Source of the DNA: Shewanella sp. VB17
GTDB taxonomy: Bacteria > Pseudomonadota > Gammaproteobacteria > Enterobacterales > Shewanellaceae
Length of the DNA stretch: 64,000 nucleotides
Assembly: GCF_013248905.1 (NCBI RefSeq)
Contig: NZ_JABRVS010000001.1
Location: 1,364,001-1,428,000, forward strand
Direction: 5' to 3'
Both the position numbers and the translations under genes were made by a program. Numbering within the stretch: the stretch's first letter is position 1; each line of letters opens with the position of its first letter. The notes below the pieces were generated by a model, which did not search any database, was not told the origin of the DNA, and saw only the letters and a program-made list of their open reading frames with translations. Below, one piece after another: positions 1 to 7,984 of this stretch.

Positions 1-1
1 C

Positions 2-1714
2 AAAGGGATCATCATGAAAGGGCAGGAAGCTGAAGAGTCAGGTTTTTTAACTCAAATTTTCATTTCTTGGTTCCCAATGTTGCTCCTTATCGGTGTGTGG
101 ATATTTTTCATGCGTCAGATGCAAGGCGGCGGTGGAAAGGGCGCGATGTCTTTTGGTAAGAGTAAAGCCAAATTGATGAGCGAAGATCAGATCAAGACTA
201 CTTTTGGTGATGTTGCTGGTTGTGATGAAGCTAAAGAAGATGTTAAAGAGCTAGTTGACTACCTTAAAGAGCCAACAAGATTCCAAAAGTTAGGTGGTCG
301 GATTCCGACAGGGATATTACTTGTCGGTCCTCCTGGTACAGGTAAAACATTACTTGCTAAAGCGATTGCTGGTGAAGCGAAAGTGCCATTTTTCACGATA
401 TCAGGTTCTGATTTCGTTGAAATGTTTGTCGGTGTTGGTGCATCTCGTGTTCGTGACATGTTCGAACAAGCCAAGAAATCTGCCCCTTGTATTATCTTTA
501 TCGATGAAATCGATGCCGTAGGTCGCCAACGTGGTGCAGGTGTTGGTGGCGGGCATGATGAACGTGAGCAGACACTTAACCAGATGTTGGTTGAAATGGA
601 TGGTTTCGAAGGTAACGAAGGTGTGATAGTCATTGCAGCGACTAACCGTCCAGATGTATTAGATGCAGCTTTACTTCGCCCTGGCCGCTTTGATCGACAA
701 GTTGTAGTGGGACTTCCTGATGTGCGTGGTCGTGAACAAATTTTAAAAGTTCATATGCGTAAAGTACCTTTAGCTGATGATGTTAAAGCCAGTGTCATTG
801 CTCGTGGTACGCCTGGTTTCTCTGGTGCTGACCTTGCTAACTTAGTTAATGAGGCTGCGCTTTTTGCTGCTCGAGGCAATCGTAGGATTGTCGGTATGGA
901 GGAGTTTGAAAGCGCCAAAGACAAAATCATGATGGGTGCTGAAAGACGTACTATGGTGATGTCTGAAGAAGAAAGAGAAATGACAGCTTACCATGAAGCG
1001 GGTCATGCTATTGTTGGTTGCTTAGTGCCTGAGCACGATCCTGTCCATAAGGTCACGATTATTCCTCGTGGTCGCGCCTTAGGTGTCACTTTCTTTTTAC
1101 CTGAAGCTGACGCTATCAGTCAAAGTCGCCGTAAACTTGAAAGTCAAATTTCAGTGGCTTATGGTGGCCGTCTTGCTGAAGAAATAATTTATGGCAGTGA
1201 AAGAGTCTCTACTGGGGCGTCGCAAGACATTAAGTATGCGACTTCAATTGCACGTAACATGGTGACTCAATGGGGCTTCTCTGAAAAATTAGGGCCTGTA
1301 CTTTATGCTGAAGATGAAAACGAAGTTTTCTTAGGGCGTAGTATGGGTAAATCACAGCATATGTCAGATGAGACTGCTAGCATTATTGATCTGGAAGTGA
1401 AATTACTTATCGATAATAATTACCAACGTGCTAGTAAGTATCTGAATGATAACATGGACATCCTCCATGCAATGAAAGATGCACTGATTAAATATGAGAC
1501 GATTGACTCAAATCAAATTGAAGATTTGATGCAACGTAGAGTCGTTCGAGCACCCGTCGATTGGAACATGGATGATAATGGTTCAAGCGATGAGGATAAA
1601 GGCGGTAAATCAGCTAATTTAGAAGATGACATAGTTCAAGACGAAGTTAATACAAAGTCTGAACAACCTAAAGCGTCTGACATCAATGACATTGATGGTT
1701 CTACAGCCAAATAA
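2..1714 (+). CDS. ftsH: FtsH ATP-dependent zinc metalloprotease, 5' truncated by window edge
   Basis: Inner-membrane AAA+ protease that extracts and degrades membrane and short-lived cytosolic proteins; the ATPase and protease domains face the cytoplasm. The frame is open from base 2, so the first ATG at 14 is internal and the N-terminal membrane/periplasmic part lies outside. Counting from that Met: membrane helix about 14-34 (WFPMLLLIGVWIFF), Walker A GPPGTGKT at 105-112, Walker B IIFIDEIDA, second region of homology ALLRPGRFDR, zinc motif HEAGH at 327-331. The tail is acidic and low complexity, as is common in the family. A strong terminator follows, and folP comes next as in Escherichia coli. 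The identity is essentially certain. Confidence 0.98.
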   Translation, partial: KGIIMKGQEAEESGFLTQIFISWFPMLLLIGVWIFFMRQMQGGGGKGAMSFGKSKAKLMSEDQIKTTFGDVAGCDEAKEDVKELVDYLKEPTRFQKLGGRIPTGILLVGPPGTGKTLLAKAIAGEAKVPFFTISGSDFVEMFVGVGASRVRDMFEQAKKSAPCIIFIDEIDAVGRQRGAGVGGGHDEREQTLNQMLVEMDGFEGNEGVIVIAATNRPDVLDAALLRPGRFDRQVVVGLPDVRGREQILKVHMRKVPLADDVKASVIARGTPGFSGADLANLVNEAALFAARGNRRIVGMEEFESAKDKIMMGAERRTMVMSEEEREMTAYHEAGHAIVGCLVPEHDPVHKVTIIPRGRALGVTFFLPEADAISQSRRKLESQISVAYGGRLAEEIIYGSERVSTGASQDIKYATSIARNMVTQWGFSEKLGPVLYAEDENEVFLGRSMGKSQHMSDETASIIDLEVKLLIDNNYQRASKYLNDNMDILHAMKDALIKYETIDSNQIEDLMQRRVVRAPVDWNMDDNGSSDEDKGGKSANLEDDIVQDEVNTKSEQPKASDINDIDGSTAK

Positions 1715-1735
1715 TTTGCTTTTTATGATTGAATA

Positions 1736-1768
1736 AAGAAAACCCCATTTTGGGGTTTTCTTGTTTTT
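1736..1768 (+). terminator. Rho-independent terminator after ftsH
   Basis: Perfect 11-bp stem AAGAAAACCCC (1736-1746) / GGGGTTTTCTT (1752-1762) with loop ATTTT, followed by GTTTTTG. It lies between ftsH and folP, so folP may depend on read-through or on its own promoter. Confidence 0.85.
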
Positions 1769-1796
1769 GAACGATAACTTTTGTTTCGGAGTACCT

Positions 1797-2636
1797 GTGT
1801 ATCAACTCAAAAGCGGTAGTAAGCTTCTCAATCTTGACACTCCCCTAGTGATGGGAATTGTTAATGTTACCCCTGATTCCTTTTCTGATGGTGGTCAATT
1901 TTCCCTTTTTCAACGGGCCTGTGAGCATGCTGATAAAATGGTTGCTCACGGAGCAAGTTTTATTGACATCGGAGGGGAATCAACAAGACCTGGTGCTGTC
2001 AATGTCAGTATCGATGAGGAATTGCAGCGTGTCATTCCGCTCATTGAGTATATTGCTAAACATCATGATGTGTGGATATCGATTGATACCAGTAAGCCTG
2101 CTGTCATGAAGGCAGCTGTTAATGCAGGGGCCAATTTTATTAATGATGTTCGTGGCTTGCAAGAATTTGGTGCACTTGAGATGGCAGCTGAATTAGATGT
2201 GCCTGTGTGTATTATGCATATGCAAGGACAACCAAGTACCATGCAGATATCCCCTGAGTACTCAGATGTCGTTGCAGATGTTCACGCATTTTTTAAAGCC
2301 CGGATCCATGCGTGTCTTAATGCTGGTATTAAGCGTGAAAACATGATTTTGGATCCAGGTTTTGGTTTTGGTAAGACCTTGTCTCATAACTATGAATTGC
2401 TTAATCGTTTGGATGAATTTCAGGTGTTTGATTTACCTCTTTTGATTGGTTTATCGCGCAAGAGTATGATAGGTGACTTGCTTCATCGTGGTGTATCAGA
2501 GCGTCTTGCTGGTAGTCTTGCAGGTGTGTTGCTTGCTGCGCAAAGAGGGGGGGATATTTTTAGGGTGCACGATGTGTGTCAGACATTAGATGTGTTAAAG
2601 GTGATGGATGCTAGTGAACATTATCAACATCTCTAG
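1797..2636 (+). CDS. folP: Dihydropteroate synthase
   Basis: Condenses 6-hydroxymethyl-dihydropterin pyrophosphate with p-aminobenzoate in folate synthesis; the enzyme is the target of sulfonamides. Visible family motifs: VNVTPDSFSDGG, IDIGGESTRPG, DPGFGFGKT and LIGLSRKS. The frame is open from a TTG at 1761, but that codon lies inside the ftsH terminator. I prefer GTG at 1797, which has GGAG five bases upstream (1788-1791). It gives 279 residues with 17 residues before the first motif, close to the 282-residue E. coli protein. The gene lies between ftsH and glmM, as in enterobacteria. Confidence 0.96.
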   Translation: MYQLKSGSKLLNLDTPLVMGIVNVTPDSFSDGGQFSLFQRACEHADKMVAHGASFIDIGGESTRPGAVNVSIDEELQRVIPLIEYIAKHHDVWISIDTSKPAVMKAAVNAGANFINDVRGLQEFGALEMAAELDVPVCIMHMQGQPSTMQISPEYSDVVADVHAFFKARIHACLNAGIKRENMILDPGFGFGKTLSHNYELLNRLDEFQVFDLPLLIGLSRKSMIGDLLHRGVSERLAGSLAGVLLAAQRGGDIFRVHDVCQTLDVLKVMDASEHYQHL

Positions 2637-2730
2637 CTTTACTTTTTTATTGATAGAGCGACCATTATAGTTTTGTTCAGCTTAAGTTAGGTACAGAGTT
2701 GTAAACTGGTAGCGTTTTTATTTTTACTTT

Positions 2731-2757
2731 TTATTTCTTTACTGAGTTAAGAAATAA
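2731..2757 (+). promoter_or_regulatory. Inverted repeat upstream of glmM
   Basis: TTATTTCTT (2731-2739) and AAGAAATAA (2749-2757) form a perfect 9-bp inverted repeat with a 9-base loop, ending 16 bases before the glmM start. No T-run follows, so it is not a simple terminator. It could be an operator or a leader hairpin; the role is unknown. Confidence 0.35.
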
Positions 2758-2773
2758 ACCTGAGGTTACGAGC

Positions 2774-4105
2774 ATGAGAAAATTTTTTGGAACAGATGGT
2801 ATTCGGGGTAAAGTCGGTGCGGGTAAAATGACGCCTGAATTAGCGTTAAAATTGGGTTGGGCAGCAGGTAGGGTATTATCTCGGACAGGAACTCAGAAAG
2901 TTATTATCGGTAAAGACACGCGTATCTCAGGTTATTTATTCGAATCAGCGATGGAAGCGGGGTTGTCTGCTGCGGGACTTAACGTCATGCTAATGGGCCC
3001 AATGCCAACACCAGCAGTGGCTTATTTAACCCGTACTTTTAGGGCTGAAGCGGGCGTGGTTATTAGTGCATCTCATAACCCTTACTATGATAACGGTATT
3101 AAGTTTTTTTCAACTGACGGCAGTAAGCTTAATGATGAGGTAGAGCTTGAAATCGAGCGTGAGTTAGAAAAGCCGCTTACCTGTGTTGAATCGCATTTAT
3201 TGGGTAAGGTGTCTCGTATTGATGATGCACCTGGACGTTATATCGAATATTGTAAAGGTCATTTTCCTGCCGATCATACCCTGCATGGTTTAAAAATAGT
3301 GGTCGATTGTGCTCATGGTGCAACTTATCATATCGCACCAAATGTTTTTCGTGAATTAGGTGCCGAAGTGATAGCCATTGGCGATAAACCGGACGGTTTG
3401 AATATTAATCATGAGGTCGGTGCAACGTCAATGGCGGCAATTTGTGCAACGGTTATAGAACAAAATGCAGATTTAGGCATTGCATTAGACGGTGATGGCG
3501 ATCGCATCATGATGGTTAATCGCTATGGGAAAGTGATTGATGGTGATGTTATCCTCTATATTCTTGCTTGTGATGCTCAATCTAGAGGGGTGTTACGCGG
3601 TGGTATTGTTGGCACACTGATGTCTAATTTAGGCTTACATCTCGCTTTGCAGAAATTAGGGATCCCTTTTGACCGCTCTAATGTTGGTGATCGCTATGTA
3701 ATGGCGATGTTAAAAGATAAAGGTTGGCGTATTGGTGGTGAAAATTCAGGTCATATTTTGAATTTAGACCATGGTACAACAGGTGATGGTATTGTCGCGG
3801 GTATTTTAGTTTTAGCGGCTATGTGTCGCCGTGATGCTACTTTAGAAGAGTTAACTAAAGATATTAAGATGTTGCCGCAAGTACTGGTTAATGTTCGTTT
3901 TGAAGGTGATCATGATCCTCTAAGTTCTGCTGAAGTCTTAAAAGCACAAGCAATAGTTGAATCAAAATTAGGTGAGCGTGGGCGAGTGCTATTGAGAAAA
4001 TCTGGAACAGAGCCTTTGATCCGTGTGATGGTGGAAGGTGACGTGGAAGCCGATGTTATTAAGTATGCTAATGATATTGCTGATGCGGTCAGAAATCTTG
4101 TTTAA
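2774..4105 (+). CDS. glmM: Phosphoglucosamine mutase
   Basis: Converts glucosamine-6-phosphate to glucosamine-1-phosphate on the path to UDP-N-acetylglucosamine for peptidoglycan and lipopolysaccharide. The 443-residue product matches the usual length (E. coli 445). The phosphoserine motif ISASHNP places the catalytic Ser at about residue 100. The metal loop DGDGDR, the sugar-binding GENSGH and the phosphate-binding RKSGTEP are all intact. ATG at 2774 follows the ribosome site TGAGG. Gene order folP-glmM is conserved. A 190-base gap precedes tpiA, with no clear terminator in it. Confidence 0.98.
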   Translation: MRKFFGTDGIRGKVGAGKMTPELALKLGWAAGRVLSRTGTQKVIIGKDTRISGYLFESAMEAGLSAAGLNVMLMGPMPTPAVAYLTRTFRAEAGVVISASHNPYYDNGIKFFSTDGSKLNDEVELEIERELEKPLTCVESHLLGKVSRIDDAPGRYIEYCKGHFPADHTLHGLKIVVDCAHGATYHIAPNVFRELGAEVIAIGDKPDGLNINHEVGATSMAAICATVIEQNADLGIALDGDGDRIMMVNRYGKVIDGDVILYILACDAQSRGVLRGGIVGTLMSNLGLHLALQKLGIPFDRSNVGDRYVMAMLKDKGWRIGGENSGHILNLDHGTTGDGIVAGILVLAAMCRRDATLEELTKDIKMLPQVLVNVRFEGDHDPLSSAEVLKAQAIVESKLGERGRVLLRKSGTEPLIRVMVEGDVEADVIKYANDIADAVRNLV

Positions 4106-4298
4106 TCGTGATGAGTTGGAGAGTTGGTTATCTTATTGACTGGCTTTTTGACATCCTGTTGTCTGTTTTGGTTAATTATTAGTTTGTTTAGGCTGAAAAA
4201 ACAGCGTTCCAACATTTAATCTTAACTAATACCACTTTAGGTATTGTAAGTTTCTAAACGGTTCGTTATTATCCTCACCGCTTTCAAAGGAGAGATAA

Positions 4299-5081
4299 AT
4301 GGCACTCAGACGTCCAATGGTTGCAGGCAACTGGAAAATGAATGGCAGTGCGCAACTTGCGCAAGAGTTATTCAAAAAATTTGCCACAAAACTTCAAAAT
4401 GATTCAGCTGAGGTTGTATTATGTCCGCCAACTATTTATCTAGAAAGCGTACGCCAGCAGTTAGATGCTAACAAGGAATCACTAAACGGTTGTCTTGTTA
4501 GAATGGGTGCACAAAATCTGAGTCAGCATGATTTTGGTGCTTATACTGGTGAAGTATCAGGAACAATGTTAAAAGATTCAGGATGCCGATATGTAATTAT
4601 CGGTCACTCCGAACGTCGCCGTATGTACGGAGAGACGAGTGATATCGTTGCAGAGAAATTTGCAGCTGCTCAAAAACATGGGTTAACACCAATACTATGT
4701 GTCGGTGAATCAGGTCCAGCTAGAGAAGCAAGACGAACGTTTGAAGTCATTGCAGAAGAGCTAGACATTGTCATTGAGAAAAATGGCACCATGGCTTTTG
4801 ATAATGCAATTATTGCCTACGAACCTTTATGGGCTGTAGGAACAGGTAAAAGTGCCACACCAGAGCAAGCTCAAGAAGTTCATGCGTTTATTCGCAAACG
4901 GCTCTCTGAAGTGTCTCCATTTATTGGAGAAAATGTTAGGATATTATACGGTGGTAGTGTTACGCCGAGTAATGCAGCAGATTTATTTGCTCAACCTGAT
5001 GTTGATGGTGGACTAATTGGCGGAGTAAGCTTAAACTCGAGCGAGTTTATTAGTTTATGTTCCATAGCGATGAGCGCATAA
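4299..5081 (+). CDS. tpiA: Triosephosphate isomerase
   Basis: Interconverts dihydroxyacetone phosphate and glyceraldehyde-3-phosphate in glycolysis and gluconeogenesis; a cytosolic (beta/alpha)8 barrel. Active-site elements are present: AGNWKMN (Asn and Lys), IIGHSERR (electrophilic His), AYEPLWAVGTGK (general-base Glu and flexible loop 6) and ILYGGSV. Length is 260 residues, near the usual 250-255. The start at 4299 has a strong AAGGAGAG ribosome site. secG begins two bases after the stop codon, so the two are probably co-transcribed. tpiA between glmM and secG differs from E. coli, where glmM and secG are neighbours. Confidence 0.98.
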   Translation: MALRRPMVAGNWKMNGSAQLAQELFKKFATKLQNDSAEVVLCPPTIYLESVRQQLDANKESLNGCLVRMGAQNLSQHDFGAYTGEVSGTMLKDSGCRYVIIGHSERRRMYGETSDIVAEKFAAAQKHGLTPILCVGESGPAREARRTFEVIAEELDIVIEKNGTMAFDNAIIAYEPLWAVGTGKSATPEQAQEVHAFIRKRLSEVSPFIGENVRILYGGSVTPSNAADLFAQPDVDGGLIGGVSLNSSEFISLCSIAMSA

Positions 5082-5082
5082 T

Positions 5083-5427
5083 ATGTACGAAGTATTAATG
5101 GTTATTTACTTGGTGGTAGCAATAGGTCTAGTAGCACTTATTTTACTCCAGCAAGGTAAAGGTGCTGACATGGGAGCTTCATTTGGAGCCGGTGCATCAG
5201 CAACTCTGTTCGGTTCATCTGGAGCCGGTAATTTTTTGACTCGTTCAACTGCTATTTTAGCAATTGGTTTTTTTGCACTAAGCCTGATTATAGGTAATTT
5301 AAGTGCAAATCATGCGAAATCAGAAGATTCATGGAAAGATTTGAGTTCTGATGCACCTCAAGTTACTGAAAAAGTAATTGATAGTGTGCAACAGGATGAA
5401 ACGTCAGAAAATAAAATACCTGACTAA
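5083..5427 (+). CDS. secG: Protein-export membrane protein SecG
   Basis: Small subunit of the SecYEG translocon; it assists SecA-driven transfer of proteins across the inner membrane. The 114-residue protein has the SecG pattern: first transmembrane helix at about 2-22, a polar loop with GADMGASFG and the conserved ATLFGSSGAGNFLTR stretch, a second helix at about 56-74, and a variable acidic tail. It starts 2 bases after tpiA. tRNA-Leu follows, as in E. coli where secG is next to leuU. Confidence 0.96.
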   Translation: MYEVLMVIYLVVAIGLVALILLQQGKGADMGASFGAGASATLFGSSGAGNFLTRSTAILAIGFFALSLIIGNLSANHAKSEDSWKDLSSDAPQVTEKVIDSVQQDETSENKIPD

Positions 5428-5539
5428 AAATTAGTATCACTATTTAGGAAATACTAATCGCTCTTGATTGTTAAGAGCAGCATCTAGCGTTATCACCCTT
5501 AGATAATCTGTTATATAGATGCAAATAACACTAATACAT

Positions 5540-5626
5540 GCGGATGTGGTGGAATTGGTAGACACGCCAGCTTGAGGGGCTGGTGAGCGCAAGCTCGTGG
5601 GGGTTCAAGTCCCCCCATCCGCACCA
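5540..5626 (+). tRNA. leuU: tRNA-Leu (anticodon GAG)
   Basis: An 87-base class II tRNA. Acceptor GCGGATG pairs with CATCCGC, followed by discriminator A and an encoded CCA (5624-5626). The anticodon stem CCAGC/GCTGG carries loop TTGAGGG, hence anticodon GAG reading CUU/CUC. The long variable arm and the T arm GGGGGTTCAAGTCCCCC are evident. Its position after secG matches leuU of E. coli. Confidence 0.97.
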
Positions 5627-5742
5627 AATTTGAAGTTTATTTCAATGTGTTAATGAAATGAGTTTAAAGTGTAATAAAGCTAGTTGTTACAAGCTTTATT
5701 ATTGCAAGTGTCATGATTAATCAATATACTTGCAGCAGTTGA

Positions 5743-5819
<77 letters not shown>

Positions 5820-5869
5820 GCTTTCAGTTATAGTAACGCTATAATTGTTTACAGGTTCTAAACTCAACG

Positions 5870-5893
5870 ACCTCGTTATCACGGGGTTTTTTG
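5870..5893 (+). terminator. Terminator or attenuator between metY and rimP
   Basis: Stem ACCTCG (5870-5875) / CGGGGT (5882-5887) with one G:U pair and loop TTATCA, followed by TTTTTTG. A similar arrangement in E. coli allows partial read-through from metY into the nusA operon; that role here is inferred. Confidence 0.65.
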
Positions 5894-5974
5894 TTATCTG
5901 GAACTTATAAAATGCCGTTTATTTCGGTGTTCTACTGGGGCTATTTAGCCCTTTTTTGTTTTTAGGGGGGTAGC

Positions 5975-6430
5975 TTGGCAACAATAGAAAATAGACTCGC
6001 AGAGATGCTTAAATCTCCAGTTGAAGCACTAGGTCACAGGCTTTGGGGTGTGGAGTATATCCAAGCAGGTAAACATTCGACCTTAAGAGTTTATATCGAT
6101 AATGAGAAAGGCGTTTTCATTGAAGATTGTGCTGAGGTCAGCAGGCAAGTTAGCGCTGTGCTAGATGTTGAAGATCCCATCTCAACCGAATACACATTAG
6201 AAGTTTCATCTCCCGGTGTAGATAGACCGTTATTTAACGCTCAGCACTATATCGCTTATATCGGAGAGATAGTAAAAGTTCAACTAACGATGCCTGTCGC
6301 AGGTAGTCGTAATTTAAAGGGGACCGTCACAGGAGTCGAAGGGCAGATGCTCACTTTGTCTGTAGATGGTAACGAACTGATTATTGCTTTGGATAATATC
6401 CGTAAAGGCAACCTAATCGCTAAGTTTTGA
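5975..6430 (+). CDS. rimP: Ribosome maturation factor RimP
   Basis: Needed for maturation of the 30S subunit. The 151-residue protein aligns by eye with E. coli RimP (150): MKSPVEALGH near the start, then DCAEVSRQVSAVLDVEDPI, YTLEVSSPGVDRPLF and a C-terminal Sm-like fold ending NIRKGNLI. The start is TTG at 5975 behind a strong GGGGGG purine run; no in-frame ATG gives the conserved N terminus. It is the first gene of rimP-nusA-infB, with a 28-base gap to nusA. Confidence 0.96.
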   Translation: MATIENRLAEMLKSPVEALGHRLWGVEYIQAGKHSTLRVYIDNEKGVFIEDCAEVSRQVSAVLDVEDPISTEYTLEVSSPGVDRPLFNAQHYIAYIGEIVKVQLTMPVAGSRNLKGTVTGVEGQMLTLSVDGNELIIALDNIRKGNLIAKF

Positions 6431-6458
6431 TGGATTCAAGAATCAACGAGGCAAGAGG

Positions 6459-7958
6459 ATGAATAAAGAGATTCTGCTAGTCACTGAAGCGGTTTCAAAC
6501 GAGAAAGGTGTTCCTCGTGAGAAAATATTCGAAGCGCTTGAAATCGCTTTGGCTACAGCAACAAAGAAAAAGTATGAAGGTGATATTGAAGTTCGTGTTG
6601 CAATAGATCGTAAAACGGGTGGGTATGAAACCTTCCGTCGTTGGATGGTTGTTGAAGACAAAGGTGAACCTTTGGAGAACCCATTTAGTGAAATTACGCT
6701 CGCTGCGGCTCAATTCGAAGATCCTGAGATTCAGCTTGGCGAATATATTGAAGATGATATAGAGTCTGTTGTTTTTGACCGTATTACGACTCAAACAGCA
6801 AAACAAGTCATTGTTCAGAAGGTTCGAGAAGCTGAAAGAGCACAAATTGTTGACCAATTTAAAGACAAAGAAGGTGAATTAATCACTGGTGTTGTCAAGA
6901 AGAGTAATCGTGAAAGTGTCGTGGTTGATCTTGGTAATAATGCAGATGCTGTATTGTTTAAAGAAGAGCTTATTTCACGTGAAAGCTTCCGCCCAGGTGA
7001 TCGTATTCGAGCATTGCTTTTTGCCGTTCGCCCAGAAGCACGCGGCGCTCAGCTTTTTTTAACACGTACTCAGCCAGAGATGCTTATTGAGCTTTTTCGT
7101 GTTGAAGTACCGGAAATTGCTGATGAGATGATTGAAATCATGGGGGCTGCTCGAGACCCAGGATCACGCGCCAAGATTGCGGTTAAATCTAACGACAAGC
7201 GTATTGATCCTATCGGTGCTTGTGTTGGCATGCGTGGTGCTCGTGTTCAGGCTGTTTCAAATGAACTTAATGGCGAACGTGTAGATATCGTACTTTGGGA
7301 CGATAATCCAGCACAATTTGTCATTAATGCCATGTCGCCAGCGGATGTTGCTTCTATCATCGTCGATGAAGATAACCATTCTATGGATATTGCGGTTGAA
7401 GCAGATAGCTTAGCTCAGGCAATTGGTCGAAATGGCCAAAACATACGCTTAGCCACTCAGCTTTCTGGTTGGGTTCTTAATGTGATGACTGTTGCTGATA
7501 TGCAAGCTAAACACCAAGCTGAAAGTGCTAAAGTGGTTAACTTGCTTGTTTCGGCATTAGAAATTGATGAAGACTTTGCTCAAGTGCTTGCTGATGAAGG
7601 TTTTACTTCTTTGGAAGAAATCGCATACGTTCCAGCATCAGAGTTAACTGATATTGATGGTTTTGACGAAGACATCGTTGAAGCTTTGAGAGAGCGCGCT
7701 AAAGCTGCAATCTCTACTCGTGCACTTGCGTCTGAAGAGGCGTTAGATGGTGCTGAGCCAAGTGAAGACCTACTTGCACTCGAAGGTTTAGAAAGACATT
7801 TAGCGTTTGTATTTGCAAGTAAAGGCGTTATTACACTAGAAGATTTAGCCGAACAAGGCATTGATGATCTGATCGACATTGAAGAATTAACAGAAGAAAA
7901 GGCTGGTGAGCTCATCATGGCAGCCCGAAATATCTGTTGGTTTGGCGAAGAAGCGTAA
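6459..7958 (+). CDS. nusA: Transcription termination/antitermination factor NusA
   Basis: Binds RNA polymerase and nascent RNA and controls pausing, termination and antitermination. The 499-residue product has the full proteobacterial architecture: N-terminal polymerase-binding domain (1-130), S1 domain (about 135-200, with the core GVVKKSNRESVVVDLG), KH1 and KH2 (about 200-345, including GACVGMRGARVQAV and AIGRNGQNIRLA). Two acidic repeats follow (about 365-425 and 440-495), each with helix-hairpin-helix-like motifs. ATG at 6459 follows AAGAGG. infB begins 26 bases after the stop, so the genes are probably one transcript. Confidence 0.98.
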   Translation: MNKEILLVTEAVSNEKGVPREKIFEALEIALATATKKKYEGDIEVRVAIDRKTGGYETFRRWMVVEDKGEPLENPFSEITLAAAQFEDPEIQLGEYIEDDIESVVFDRITTQTAKQVIVQKVREAERAQIVDQFKDKEGELITGVVKKSNRESVVVDLGNNADAVLFKEELISRESFRPGDRIRALLFAVRPEARGAQLFLTRTQPEMLIELFRVEVPEIADEMIEIMGAARDPGSRAKIAVKSNDKRIDPIGACVGMRGARVQAVSNELNGERVDIVLWDDNPAQFVINAMSPADVASIIVDEDNHSMDIAVEADSLAQAIGRNGQNIRLATQLSGWVLNVMTVADMQAKHQAESAKVVNLLVSALEIDEDFAQVLADEGFTSLEEIAYVPASELTDIDGFDEDIVEALRERAKAAISTRALASEEALDGAEPSEDLLALEGLERHLAFVFASKGVITLEDLAEQGIDDLIDIEELTEEKAGELIMAARNICWFGEEA

Positions 7959-7984
7959 GTCGATCAACAGAGGGGATTGAACAG

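Noticed and set aside
1761..1796. TTG start for folP at 1761
   Set aside because: Lies inside the ftsH terminator stem; GTG 1797 has GGAG at proper spacing and fits family length.
7937..7984. Earlier start for infB
   Set aside because: Overlaps the nusA 3' end; ATG 7985 has a ribosome site and the conserved IF-2 N terminus.
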